Part shown: one piece after another, positions 1-13,160 of the stretch | How the letters are laid out: every line of letters begins with the position of its first letter | Numbering within the stretch: position 1 is the stretch's first letter | DNA from: Allodiplogaster sudhausi | Lineage: Eukaryota > Nematoda > Chromadorea > Rhabditida > Diplogasteridae | Reading direction: 5' to 3' | NCBI GenBank assembly: GCA_945643635.1 | Contig: CALZFC010000018.1 | Coordinates: 1,007,001 to 1,071,000 of the forward strand | DNA length: 64,000 nt | Position numbers and translations under genes: made by a program | Notes under the pieces: model-generated | What the model was told of the DNA's origin: nothing | What the model saw: the letters and a program-made list of their open reading frames with translations, nothing else | Database searches by the model: none

Positions 1-3000
1 GCTTTTGGAGCAAGGTAACGAAGGTGAAACTACTTGAAAACAGCTTAAAAGAGCTTAAGAAGAGTTTTGGAGTTTTTAGAGTTTAGCGAGCTTCCGGGTC
101 TCAGTTAGGGCTAGCGGGTTTAAGAGGAACGGCTACGTTAAAGAGCTTCAACTAAGTAAGGCGGATTTAAGAAGAGTTTTGGAGTTTTTAGAGTTTTAGC
201 GAGCTTCCGGGTCTGAGTTAGGGCTAGCGGGTTTAAGAGGAGCGGCTACGTTAAAGAGCTTCAACTAAGTAAGGCGGAGTTTAAGAGTTTAAGGTTTAGA
301 AGACAACAAAAGAGTTAGAGTTTTAGGGGTTTTTGAACGAGATACTGTAGCTATTATATAAATGTACACGAAAAGAAACATGCTGGTGAGGCTTGGAGGC
401 TTTTGGAGCATGTTGACCCAATCGACCTAAAATGACCCTTTTGACCGGGATACTGTAGCTATTATGTAAATATATACTAAAAGGAAGGTGTTGGTGAAGT
501 TTGGAGGCGTTTGGAGCATGTTGACCCAATCGACCCAAAATGACCCTTTTGACCGGGATACTGTAGCTATTATGTAAATGTATAATAAAAGGAAGGTGTT
601 GGTGAAGTTTGGAGGCGTTTGGAGCATGTTGACCCAATCGACCCAAAATGACCCTTTTGACCGGGATACTGTAGCTATTATGTAAATGTATACTAAAAGG
701 AAGGTGTTGGTGAAGTTTGGGGAAGTTTGGAAAAAATTGCAATTTTAGTGTTTTTGGAAATTATAATTTGAAAAGCTAAAAGTCCTACCGCGACTTTATT
801 CGTACTATAGGCGAAAATAATTAGCGAGCTTCCGGGTCTCAGTTAGGGCTAGCGGGTTTAAGAGGAGCGGCTACGTTAAAGAGCTTCAACTAAGTAAGGC
901 AGAGTTTAGGAGTTTAAGAAGAGTTTTGGAGTTTTTAGAGTTTTAGCGAGCTTCCGGGTCTCAGTTAGGGCTAGCGGGTTTAAGAGGAACGGCTACGTTA
1001 AAGAGCTTCAACTAAGTAAGGCGGATTTAAGAAGAGTTTTGGAGTTTTTAGAGTTTTAGCGATCTTCCGGGTCTGAGTTAGGGCTAGCGGGTTTAAGAGG
1101 AGCGGCTACGTTAAAGAGCTTCAACTAAGTAAGGCGGAGTTTAAGAGTTTAAGGTTTAGAAGACAACAAAAGAGTTTTAGAGTTTTAGGGGTTTTTGAAC
1201 GGGATACTGTAGCTATTATATAAATGTACACGAAAAGAAACATGCTGGTGAGGTTTGGAGGCTTTTGGAGCAAGGTAACGAAGGTGAAACTACTTGAAAA
1301 CAGCTTAAAAGAGCTTAAGAAGAGTTTTGGAGTTTTTAGAGTTTAGCGAGCTTCCGGGTCTCAGTTAGGGCTAGCGGGTTTAAGAGGAGCGGCTACGTTA
1401 AAGAGCTTCAACTAAGTAAGGCAGAGTTTAGGAGTTTAAGAAGAGTTTTGGAGTTTTTAGAGTTATAGCGAGCTTCCGGGTCTCAGTTAGGGCTAGCGGG
1501 TTTAAGAGGAACGGCTACGTTAAAGAGCTTCAACTAAGTAAGGCGGATTTAAGAAGAGTTTTGGAGTTTTTAGAGTTTTAGCGAGCTTCCGGGTCTGAGT
1601 TAGGGCTAGCGGGTTTAAGAGGAGCGGCTACGTTAAAGAGCTTCAACTAAGTAAGGCGGAGTTTAAGAGTTTAAGGTTTAGAAGACAACAAAAGAGTTAG
1701 AGTTTTAGGGGTTTTTGAACGAGATACTGTAGCTATTATATAAATGTACACGAAAAGAAACATGCTGGTGAGGCTTGGAGGCTTTTGGAGCATGTTGACC
1801 CAATCGACCTAAAATGACCCTTTTGACCGGGATACTGTAGCTATTATGTAAATATATACTAAAAGGAAGGTGTTGGTGAAGTTTGGAGGCGTTTGGAGCA
1901 TGTTGACCCAATCGACCCAAAATGACCCTTTTGACCGGGATACTGTAGCTATTATGTAAATGTATAATAAAAGGAAGGTGTTGGTGAAGTTTGGAGGCGT
2001 TTGGAGCATGTTGACCCAATCGACCCAAAATGACCCTTTTGACCTTGATACTGTAGCTATTATGTAAATGTATACTAAAAGGAAGGTGTTGGTGAAGTTT
2101 GGGGAAGTTTGGAAAAAATTGCAATTTTAGTGTTTTTGGAAATTATAATTTGAAAAGCTAAAAGTCCTACCGCGACTTTATTCGTACTGTAGGCGAAAAT
2201 AATTAGCGAGCTTCCGGGTCTCAGTTAGGGCTAGCGGGTTTAAGAGGAGCGGCTACGTTAAAGAGCTTCAACTAAGTAAGGCAGAGTTTAGGAGTTTAAG
2301 AAGAGTTTTGGAGTTTTTAGAGTTTTAGCGAGCTTCCGGGTCTCAGTTAGGGCTAGCGGGTTTAAGAGGAACGGCTACGTTAAAGAGCTTCAACTAAGTA
2401 AGGCGGATTTAAGAAGAGTTTTGGAGTTTTTAGAGTTTTAGCGATCTTCCGGGTCTGAGTTAGGGCTAGCGGGTTTAAGAGGAGCGGCTACGTTAAAGAG
2501 CTTCAACTAAGTAAGGCGGAGTTTAAGAGTTTAAGGTTTAGAAGACAACAAAAGAGTTTTAGAGTTTTAGGGGTTTTTGAACGGGATACTGTAGCTATTA
2601 TATAAATGTACACGAAAAGAAACATGCTGGTGAGGTTTGGAGGCTTTTGGAGCAAGGTAACGAAGGTGAAACTACTTGAAAACAGCTTAAAAGAGCTTAA
2701 GAAGAGTTTTGGAGTTTTTAGAGTTTAGCGAGCTTCCGGTCTCAGTTAGGGCTAGCGGGTTTAAGAGGAGCGGCTACGTTAAAGAGCTTCAACTAAGTAA
2801 GGCAGAGTTTAGGAGTTTAAGAAGAGTTTTGGAGTTTTTAGAGTTTTAGCGAGCTTCCGGGTCTCAGTTAGGGCTAGCGGGTTTAAGAGGAACGGCTACG
2901 TTAAAGAGCTTCAACTAAGTAAGGCGGATTTAAGAAGAGTTTTGGAGTTTTTAGAGTTTTAGCGAGCTTCCGGGTCTGAGTTAGGGCTAGCGGGTTTAAG

Positions 3001-6000
3001 AGGAGCGGCTACGTTAAAGAGCTTCAACTAAGTAAGGCGGAGTTTAAGAGTTTAAGGTTTAGAAGACAACAAAAGAGTTTTAGAGTTTTAGGGGTTTTTG
3101 AACGAGATACTGTAGCTATTATATAAATGTACACGAAAAGAAACATGCTGGTGAGGCTTGGAGGCTTTTGGAGCATGTTGACCCAATCGACCTAAAATGA
3201 CCCTTTTGACCGGGATACTGTAGCTATTATGTAAATATATACTAAAAGGAAGGTGTTGGTGAAGTTTGGAGGCGTTTGGAGCATGTTGACCCAATCGACC
3301 CAAAATGACCCTTTTGACCGGGATACTGTAGCTATTATGTAAATGTATAATAAAAGGAAGGTGTTGGTGAAGTTTGGAGGCGTTTGGAGCATGTTGACCC
3401 AATCGACCCAAAATGACCCTTTTGACCGGGATACTGTAGCTATTATGTAAATGTATACTAAAAGGAAGGTGTTGGTGAAGTTTGGGGAAGTTTGGAAAAA
3501 ATTGCAATTTTAGTGTTTTTGGAAATTATAATTTGAAAAGCTAAAAGTCCTACCGCGACTTTATTCGTACTGTAGGCGAAAATAATTAGCGAGCTTCCGG
3601 GTCTCAGTTAGGGCTAGCGGATTTAAGAGGAGCGGCTACGTTAAAGAGCTTCAACTAAGTAAGGCAGAGTTTAGGAGTTTAAGAAGAGTTTTGGAGTTTT
3701 TAGAGTTTTAGCGAGCTTCCGGGTCTCAGTTAGGGCTAGCGGGTTTAAGAGGAACGGCTACGTTAAAGAGCTTCAACTAAGTAAGGCTGATTTAAGAAGA
3801 GTTTTGGAGTTTTTAGAGTTTTAGCGATCTTCCGGGTCTGAGTTAGGGCTAGCGGGTTTAAGAGGAGCGGCTACGTTAAAGAGCTTCAACTAAGTAAGGC
3901 GGAGTTTAAGAGTTTAAGGTTTAGAAGACAACAAAAGAGTTTTAGAGTTTTAGGGGTTTTTGAACGGGATACTGTAGCTATTATATAAATGTACACGAAA
4001 AGAAACATGCTGGTGAGGTTTGGAGGCTTTTGGAGCAAGGTAACGAAGGTGAAACTACTTGAAAACAGCTTAAAAGAGCTTAAGAAGAGTTTTGGAGTTT
4101 TTAGAGTTTAGCGAGCTTCCGGGTCTCAGTTAGGGCTAGCGGGTTTAAGAGGAGCGGCTACGTTAAAGAGCTTCAACTAAGTAAGGCAGAGTTTAGGAGT
4201 TTAAGAAGAGTTTTGGAGTTTTTAGAGTTTTAGCGAGCTTCCGGGTCTCAGTTAGGGCTAGCGGGTTTAAGAGGAACGGCTACGTTAAAGAGCTTCAACT
4301 AAGTAAGGCGGATTTAAGAAGAGTTTTGGAGTTTTTAGAGTTTTAGCGAGCTTCCGGGTCTGAGTTAGGGCTAGCGGGTTTAAGAGGAGCGGCTACGTTA
4401 AAGAGCTTCAACTAAGTAAGGCGGAGTTTAAGAGTTTAAGGTTTAGAAGACAACAAAAGAGTTTTAGAGTTTTAGGGGTTTTTGAACGAGATACTGTAGC
4501 TATTATATAAATGTACACGAAAAGAAACATGCTGGTGAGGCTTGGAGGCTTTTGGAGCATGTTGACCCAATCGACCTAAAATGACCCTTTTGACCGGGAT
4601 ACTGTAGCTATTATGTAAATATATACTAAAAGGAAGGTGTTGGTGAAGTTTGGAGGCGTTTGGAGCATGTTGACCCAATCGACCCAAAATGACCCTTTTG
4701 ACCGGGATACTGTAGCTATTATGTAAATGTATAATAAAAGGAAGGTGTTGGTGAAGTTTGGAGGCGTTTGGAGCATGTTGACCCAATCGACCCAAAATGA
4801 CCCTTTTGACCGGGATACTGTAGCTATTATGTAAATGTATACTAAAAGGAAGGTGTTGGTGAAGTTTGGGGAAGTTTGGAAAAAATTGCAATTTTAGTGT
4901 TTTTGGAAATTATAATTTGAAAAGCTAAAAGTCCTACCGCGACTTTATTCGTACTGTAGGCGAAAATAATTAGCGAGCTTCCGGGTCTCAGTTAGGGCTA
5001 GCGGATTTAAGAGGAGCGGCTACGTTAAAGAGCTTCAACTAAGTAAGGCAGAGTTTAGGAGTTTAAGAAGAGTTTTGGAGTTTTTAGAGTTTTAGCGAGC
5101 TTCCGGTCTCAGTTAGGGCTAGCGGGTTTAAGAGGAACGGCTACGTTAAAGAGCTTCAACTAAGTAAGGCGGATTTAAGAAGAGTTTTGGAGTTTTTAGA
5201 GTTTTAGCGATCTTCCGGGTCTGAGTTAGGGCTAGCGGGTTTAAGAGGAGCGGCTACGTTAAAGAGCTTCAACTAAGTAAGGCGGAGTTTAAGAGTTTAA
5301 GGTTTAGAAGACAACAAAAGAGTTTTAGAGTTTTAGGGGTTTTTGAACGGGATACTGTAGCTATTATATAAATGTACACGAAAAGAAACATGCTGGTGAG
5401 GTTTGGAGGCTTTTGGAGCAAGGTAACGAAGGTGAAACTACTTGAAAACAGCTTAAAAGAGCTTAAGAAGAGTTTTGGAGTTTTTAGAGTTTAGCGAGCT
5501 TCCGGGTCTCAGTTAGGGCTAGCGGGTTTAAGAGGAGCGGCTACGTTAAAGAGCTTCAACTAAGTAAGGCAGAGTTTAGGAGTTTAAGAAGAGTTTTGGA
5601 GTTTTTAGAGTTTTAGCGAGCTTCCGGGTCTCAGTTAGGGCTAGCGGGTTTAAGAGGAACGGCTACGTTAAAGAGCTTCAACTAAGTAAGGCGGATTTAA
5701 GAAGAGTTTTGGAGTTTTTAGAGTTTTAGCGAGCTTCCGGGTCTGAGTTAGGGCTAGCGGGTTTAAGAGGAGCGGCTACGTTAAAGAGCTTCAACTAAGT
5801 AAGGCGGAGTTTAAGAGTTTAAGGTTTAGAAGACAACAAAAGAGTTTTAGAGTTTTAGGGGTTTTTGAACGAGATACTGTAGCTATTATATAAATGTACA
5901 CGAAAAGAAACATGCTGGTGAGGCTTGGAGGCTTTTGGAGCATGTTGACCCAATCGACCTAAAATGACCCTTTTGACCGGGATACTGTAGCTATTATGTA

Positions 6001-8252
6001 AATATATACTAAAAGGAAGGTGTTGGTGAAGTTTGGAGGCGTTTGGAGCATGTTGACCCAATCGACCCAAAATGACCCTTTTGACCGGGATACTGTAGCT
6101 ATTATGTAAATGTATAATAAAAGGAAGGTGTTGGTGAAGTTTGGAGGCGTTTGGAGCATGTTGACCCAATCGACCCAAAATGACCCTTTTGACCGGGATA
6201 CTGTAGCTATTATGTAAATGTATACTAAAAGGAAGGTGTTGGTGAAGTTTGGGGAAGTTTGGAAAAAATTGCAATTTTAGTGTTTTTGGAAATTATAATT
6301 TGAAAAGCTAAAAGTCCTACCGCGACTTTATTCGTACTGTAGGCGAAAATAATTAGCGAGCTTCCGGGTCTCAGTTAGGGCTAGCGGGTTTAAGAGGAGC
6401 GGCTACGTTAAAGAGCTTCAACTAAGTAAGGCAGAGTTTAGGAGTTTAAGAAGAGTTTTGGAGTTTTTAGAGTTTTAGCGAGCTTCCGGGTCTCAGTTAG
6501 GGCTAGCGGGTTTAAGAGGAACGGCTACGTTAAAGAGCTTCAACTAAGTAAGGCAGAGTTTAGGAGTTTAAGAAGAGTTTTGGAGTTTTTAGAGTTTTAG
6601 CGAGCTTCCGGGTCTCAGTTAGGGCTAGCGGGTTTAAGAGGAACGGCTACGTTAAAGAGCTTCAACTAAGTAAGGCAGAGTTTAGGAGTTTAAGAAGAGT
6701 TTTGGAGTTTTTAGAGTTTTAGCGAGCTTCCGGGTCTCAGTTAGGGCTAGCGGGTTTAAGAGGAACGGCTACGTTAAAGAGCTTCAACTAAGTAAGGCGG
6801 ATTTAAGAAGAGTTTTGGAGTTTTTAGAGTTTTAGCGAGCTTCCGGGTCTGAGTTAGGGCTAGCGGGTTTAAGAGGAGCGGCTACGTTAAAGAGCTTCAA
6901 CTAAGTAAGGCGGAGTTTAAGAGTTTAAGGTTTAGAAGACAACAAAAGAGTTTTAGAGTTTTAGGGGTTTTTGAACGGGATACTGTAGCTATTATATAAA
7001 TGTACACGAAAAGAAACATGCTGGTGAGGTTTGGAGGCTTTTGGAGCAAGGTAACGAAGGTGAAACTACTTGAAAACAGCTTAAAAGAGCTTAAGAAGAG
7101 TTTTGGAGTTTTTAGAGTTTAGCGAGCTTCCGGGTCTCAGTTAGGGCTAGCGGGTTTAAGAGGAGCGGCTACGTTAAAGAGCTTCAACTAAGTAAGGCAG
7201 AGTTTAGGAGTTTAAGAAGAGTTTTGGAGTTTTTAGAGTTTTAGCGAGCTTCCGGGTCTCAGTTAGGGCTAGCGGGTTTAAGAGGAACGGCTACGTTAAA
7301 GAGCTTCAACTAAGTAAGGCGGATTTAAGAAGAGTTTTGGAGTTTTTAGAGTTTTAGCGAGCTTCCGGGTCTGAGTTAGCGCTAGCGGGTTTAAGAGGAG
7401 CGGCTACGTTAAAGAGCTTCAACTAAGTAAGGCGGAGTTTAAGAGTTTAAGGTTTAGAAGACAACAAAAGAGTTTTAGAGTTTTAGGGGTTTTTGAACGA
7501 GATACTGTAGCTATTATATAAATGTACACGAAAAGAAACATGCTGGTGAGGTTTGGAGGCTTTTGGAGCATGTTGACCCAATCGACCTAAAATGACCCTT
7601 TTGACCGGGATACTGTAGCTATTATGTAAATATATACTAAAAGGAAGGTGTTGGTGAAGTTTGGAGGCGTTTGGAGCATGTTGACCCAATCGACCCAAAA
7701 TGACCCTTTTGACCGGGATACTGTAGCTATTATGTAAATATATAATAAAAGGAAGGTGTTGGTGAAGTTTGGAGGCGTTTGGAGCAGGTTGACCCAAGCG
7801 ACCCAAAATGACCCATTTGACCGGGATACTGTAGCTATTATGTAAATGTATACTAAAAGGAAGGTGTTGGTGAAGTTTGGGGAAGTTTGGAAAAAATTGC
7901 AATTTTAGTGTTTTTGGAAATTATAATTTGAAAAGCTAAAAGTCCTACCGCGACTTTATTCGTACTGTAGGCGAAAATAATTAGCGAGCTTCCGGGTCTC
8001 AGTTAGGGCTAGCGGGTTTAAGAGGAGCGGCTACGTTAAAGAGCTTCAACTAAGTAAGGCAGAGTTTAGGAGTTTAAGAAGAGTTTTGGAGTTTTTAGAG
8101 TTTTAGCGAGCTTCCGGGTCTCAGTTAGGGCTAGCGGGTTTAAGAGGAACGGCTACGTTAAAGAGCTTCAACTAAGTAAGGCGGATTTAAGAAGAGTTTT
8201 GGAGTTTTTAGAGTTTTAGCGATCATCCGGGTTTTAGCGATCATCCGGGTCT
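1..8252. repeat. Satellite A: higher-order tandem repeat, unit about 1,383 bp
   Basis: About six tandem copies of a roughly 1,383-bp unit. The same landmark recurs at 323, 1705, 3088, 4472, 5855 and 7483, so spacings are 1382, 1383, 1384, 1383 and 1628. Each unit has two internal repeat types. One is a 122-bp (or shortened, about 97-bp) element containing TTCCGGGTCTCAGTTAGGGC. The other is a 108-bp element with GATACTGTAGCTATTAT next to TTGACCCAATCGACCC. The longer 1628-bp spacing contains two additional 122-bp subrepeats starting near 6478 and 6600. Units differ by few substitutions, which indicates recent homogenisation. No coding function is proposed. The array is open at the left window edge. 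Confidence 0.97.
6478..6843. repeat. Local expansion of the 122-bp subrepeat
   Basis: Three almost identical 122-bp copies start at 6478, 6600 and 6722. This explains why the fifth-to-sixth unit spacing is about 244 bp longer than the others. It is a simple unequal-exchange or slippage product within the satellite. Confidence 0.9.
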
Positions 8253-8274
8253 GGGGGGGGGGGGGGGGGGGGGG
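8253..8274 (+). repeat. G22 homopolymer at satellite A / repeat B boundary
   Basis: Twenty-two consecutive G followed by TTGGGG lie exactly where satellite A ends and unrelated sequence starts. Just before the run the last satellite copy is corrupted: the segment TTTTAGCGATCATCCGGG occurs twice in direct succession. The run could form a G-quadruplex or could mark an assembly or recombination junction. Confidence 0.9.
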
Positions 8275-11200
8275 TTGGGGCTCACGGCCTCGGTGGTGTG
8301 TTTACGTTCTCGCGATTCGTAGGCTCGACGAAAATCCTTCTTTCTCTGCTACATGCTATTTCGTCGGTTTTGTCTCGGTTGTAACGTTATTTCGTCGGTT
8401 TCGTTGCAATCTTGGCGGTCTCCTCTATCTCGCCCATGCTAAAAGTTACGCAGACACGTAAGCGGGTATTGCTACTTGAGGGAACTAGTTAACTAAGTTG
8501 CTCTTTTTTCTTTTTAATTATGCAACTTGGAAACTCTAAAAACCAAGGAACACTTAAAATCTTTTTTCTGAATTTTTGGAATTTTTTGAAGCTTTTTAGA
8601 CTTTAGAAGCTCCTTTAAAGCTCTCTGGACTTTGGAAACTATGCTCCTTTAAAGGCAAAATTTTCCTGATATTTATGGTGCTGTTGTCTAAATTTTATAA
8701 TAAGCTAAGGTTCTAAGTGCTTTACAAAGCTCTATTGCTAAGTGCTCTTCTTATCATGTGTTCTAAGTGCTACTATTGAAATCTCCAAACTTTTCTGGTA
8801 ATTTTGAGCTATGAACTATGTTTCTACGATAAAATGAAGCAAGTTACAAAGAAATTGCCTTTCCCGACTCTACTGCACGTAGAGCTAAGAAGGCCATCTC
8901 TGCTCGACGTCATGCCAAGCCAAGAAGACCCTCTCAGCTCCACTTCACGTAGAACCAAAACGGCCTCTCGGTTCAGCGATTCGCAGAGCCGGGAAAGGGG
9001 GGGAACTTAAACCGACTGTGGCCTGGATGCGCTGGATGCCTATGAACTGGCGCAACCTATGTTGGCCGAGTTTTTCTTAACATGTGAGGCCGGCATGTTG
9101 GGGACACTTGGACTTTGGAAGCTATGCTCCTTTAAAATCTGTGTAATTCTCATATTCCGTTAAAGATCTGTTTAACTTGAGACCTAAGCTGCTTTAAAAC
9201 CTGTGTATTTCTCATATTCCGTTCAAGATCTGTTTAACTTGAGACCTAAGCTGCTTTAAAACCTGCTTTGTTTTTCCCATATTCCGTTAAAGATCAAACT
9301 ATTATTATAAGTGCTTTACAAAGCTCTATTGCTAAGTACTCTTCTTATCTTGTGACTACTGAAATCTCCTAATTTTTCTGGTTATTTTGAGCTGTGAACT
9401 ATGTATCTACGATAAAAATGAAGCAAGTTACAAAGAAATTGCCTTTGCGGCTCAACTGCACACAAAGCCTTGAAGGCAATATCGAATTGATAGTTTTAAT
9501 ATGCTTCCTTTATTTCAGATTGCTCTGAGCCTGCCCGCAAAAGCTGCGGTTCCAAACGTTCGCAAGGAACAGCAAAAATAGAGCGGCCAGGCTCACAGGC
9601 ATGCCAAACGTGAGACTGAGCCTCGAAGTTGCCGATTAAACCGAATTCGGGGATGCCAGTCTAACGGCGCACCCTATACTTGACGGCTTTTCGACCAAAA
9701 TTTTTTTCTCTGCGCAACGCTATTTCGCAGAGTTTGACAATTTTTTTTTGTTCTCAGACCCCGAGTGTGGAAACTTCTTTCAAAAGATTAATCGTTCAAA
9801 CTTACTTTTACACAAAATAAAATAGTTCAAAAAATCCGCCTTTCTTTATAGAACAAGGTAGAATAGAGAGAGACGCAACTTCTGAGCTCTCTCTAACTGT
9901 TTTATGCTAAATTACAGACTTTTGAGTACATATGGTTGCATGTCTTGAATGGCGCTTGGCAACTTGCCAAGCTGCGAGAGAGACACTTTATCGTTGTACT
10001 TTAATTACATAAGATGCATCAGAAGAACCGCTTTTCTCTGCTGCATCCGACACCATAGAGAGAAGCGGCTCTTTTAAGCTCTCTCTATTTTTAATTCTAT
10101 TTTAAATAGCTTTTGTGCACATATGGATGCATGTCTTGATGGCGCGTTTGGAAGCTTGCCAAGACCTGGCTCGCTCGCTATTGCTCGAATCCTGAAATGG
10201 GCCAATGAGCGAGGGGGCGGAGCTCCCGTGGCCTCAGCGATCTCGCGTGTCGCAGCCTCAGCGAACTTGTTTTTCTTTTCTCTGCTCGTCTGTCTGATCT
10301 CTCAATGCATAGTGATTCTCGTCGCTTTCTCTCGCTCTCATGCCTGCTCTCCAATCTTTCTCCATGGGCTTGTGTTCTCATTTACACTTCAGCTTGGGAA
10401 CTATCTAGAGGAACTAGTTAACTAAGTTGCTCTTTTTTCTTTTTAATTATGAAACTTGGGAACTCTAAAAACCAAGGAACACTTTATATCTTTTTTGTCC
10501 GAATTTTTGTTATTTTTTGAGGCTTTTTAGCTTTTATAAGCTCCTTTAAAGCTCTCTGGGCTTCGGAAACTATTCTAAGTGCTACTATTGAAATCTCCAA
10601 ACTTTTCTGGTAATTTTGAGCTATGAACTATGTTTCTACGATAAAAAGAAGCAAGTTACAAAGAAATTGCCTTTCCCGACTCTACTGCACGTAGAGCTAA
10701 GAAGACCATCTCAGCTCGACGTCATGTCAAGCCAAGAAGACCCTCTCAGCTCCACTTCACGTAGAACCAAAACGGCCTCTCGGTTCAGCGATTCGCAGAG
10801 CCGGGAAAGCGGGGGAACTTAAACCGACTTTGGCCTGGATGCGCTGGATGCCTATGAACTGGCGCAACCTATGTTGGCCGAGTTTTTCTTAACATGTGAG
10901 GCCGGCATGTTGGGGACACTTGGACTTTGGAAGCTATGCTCCTTTAAAATCTGTGTAATTCTCATATTCCGTTAAAGATCTGTTTAACTTGAGACCTAAG
11001 CTGCTTTAAAACCTGTGTATTTCTCATATTCCGTTCAAGATCTGTTTAACTTGAGACCTAAGCTGCTTTAAAACCTGTGTTTTTCCCATATTCCGTTAAA
11101 GATCAAACTATTATTATATGTGCTTTACAAAGTTCTATTGCTAAGTACTCTTCTTATCTTGTGACTACTGAAATCTCCTAATTTTTCTGGTTATTTTGAG

Positions 11201-12454
11201 CTGTGAACAATGTATCTACGATAAAAATGAAGCAAGTTACAAAGAAATTGCCTTTGTGGCCCAACTGCACACAAAGCCTTGAAGGCAATATCGAATTGAT
11301 AGTTTTAATATGCTTCCTTTATTTCAGATTGCTCTGAGCCTGCCCGCAAAAGCTGCGGTTCCAAGCGTTCGCAAGGATCCGCCAAAGCTGAGGTTCCAAA
11401 CGTTCGCAAGGAACCGCAAAAGCTGCGGTTCCAAGCATTCGCAAGGAACAGCAAAAATAGAGCGGCCAGGCTCACAGGCATGCCAAACGTGAGGCTGAGC
11501 CTCGAAGTTGCCGATTAAACCGAATTCGTGGATGCCAGTCTAACGGCGCACCCTATACTTGACAGCTTTTCGACCAAAATTTTTTTCTCTGCGCAACGCT
11601 ATTTCGCAGAGTTAGACAATTTTTTTTTTGTTCTCAGACCTCGAGTGTGGAAACTTCTTCCAAAAGTTTAATCGTTCAAACTTACTTTTACACAACATAA
11701 AATAGTTCAAAAAATCCGCCTTTCTTTATAGAACACGGTAGAATAGAGAGAGACGCAACTTCTGAGCTCTCTCTAACTGTTTTATGCTAAATTACAGACT
11801 TTTGAGTACATATGGTTGCATGTCTTGAATGGCGCTTGGCAACTTGCCAAGCTGCGAGAGAGACACTTTATCGTTGTACTTTAATTACGTAAGATGCATC
11901 AGAAGAACCGCTTTTCTCTGCTGCATTAGACACCATAGAGAGAGGCGGCTCTTTTAAGCTCTCTCTATTTTTAATTCTATTTTAAATAGCTTTTGTGCAC
12001 AATTCGCAAGGAACATCAAAAAATGAACGGCCAGGCTCACAGGCTAACCAAACGTGAGGCGGTGCCTGGAATTCGCCGATTAAACCGATTTCTGGGATGC
12101 CCATGAACCGGCGCACACTATACTTGACGGCTTTTCGATCAAAATGTTTTTCTCAACGGGGCCAATTTTTTTTGTTCTCAGACCTCGGATGAGGAAACTT
12201 CTTTTAAAAGTCTAATCGTTCAGACTTACTTTTATACAACATTACATAGCTAAAAAAACCGCCTTTCTCTGTAGAAAAATGTAGGATAGAGAGAGACACA
12301 ACTTCCGAGCTCTCTCTAAATGTTTTACGCTAAATTAAAGACTTGTGATTACACATGGCTGGCTCAACTGCACACAAAGAATAGAAGAGAATATCAGCTC
12401 GCAGTGATAGTTTTAATATGCTTCCTTTATTTCAGATTGCTCTAAATGAGCCTG

Positions 12455-12640
12455 GCCGCAAAAACTGCAGTTCCAAACGGTCGCAAGGAACCGCAAAAGC
12501 TGCAGTTCCAAGCGTTCGCAAGGAACCGCAAAAGCTGCAGTTCCAAGCGTTCGCAAGGAACCGCAAAAGCTGCAGTTCCAAGCGTTCGCAAGGAACCGCC
12601 AAAGCAGCGGTTCCATGCGTTCGCAAGTAACGGCAAAAAA
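12455..12640 (+). repeat. 35-bp VNTR (five copies)
   Basis: Five head-to-tail copies of a 35-bp unit of the form GCAAAAGCTGCAGTTCC plus AAGCGTTCGCAAGGAACC. The same unit occurs about 1.5 times at 9535-9600 and three times at 11345-11455, so copy number differs between the duplicated blocks of repeat domain B. Each array follows the shared sequence CCTTTATTTCAGATTGCTCT. Confidence 0.9.
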
Positions 12641-13017
12641 TGAGCGGCCAAGCCCACAGGCGAACGAACCCTGTGGCGGTGCCTTGACTTCGCCGATTAA
12701 ACCGATTTCTGGGATGCCCATGAACCGGCGCACACTATACTTGACGGCTTTTCGACCAAAAATTTCATATGGCTCCATGTCTTGAATGGCGCTTGGCAAC
12801 TTGTCAAGCTGCGAGAGAGACACTTTATCGTTGTACTTTAATTACTTAATATGCATCAGAAGAACCGCTTTTCTCTGCTGCATCCGACACCATAGAGAGA
12901 GGCGGCTCTTTTAAGCTCTCTCTATTTTTAATTCTATTTTAAAGTGTATTTGTGCACATATGGCTGCATGTCGTGATGTGTGTTTGGCAGCTTGCCAAGT
13001 GGCGAGAGAGACACTTT

Positions 13018-13160
13018 AACGTTGTTCTGCAACTACGTTAGATACGTAAGAAGAACCGCCTTTCTCTGCTGCATCCGACACCATAGAGAGAGGGGGCTCT
13101 TTATGGCTCTCTCTATTTTTAATTCTATTTTAAATAACTTTTGTGCACATATGGATGCAT
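13018..13160 (+). repeat. Hairpin-bearing monomer of repeat domain B
   Basis: One representative of a monomer seen around 9980-10130, 11870-12000, 12840-12960, 13018-13160 and 13550-13670. Its core is an imperfect inverted repeat, CCGCCTTTCTCT then about 17 nt then AGAGAGAGGCGG. It is followed by a T/A-rich stretch and the constant tail TTTTGTGCACATATGG. In RNA the single arm mismatch would be a G-U pair. Confidence 0.75.

Noticed and set aside
323..7902. Repeated 139-codon and 66-codon minus-strand frames in satellite A
   Set aside because: They exist because the 108-bp subrepeat length is a multiple of three; the frames have no start context, domain or codon bias, and shift with each indel.
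1..8252. TTAGGG-containing subrepeats as telomeric DNA
   Set aside because: TTAGGG occurs once per subrepeat inside GTCAGTTAGGGCTAGC and is never tandem, so it is chance and not a telomere.
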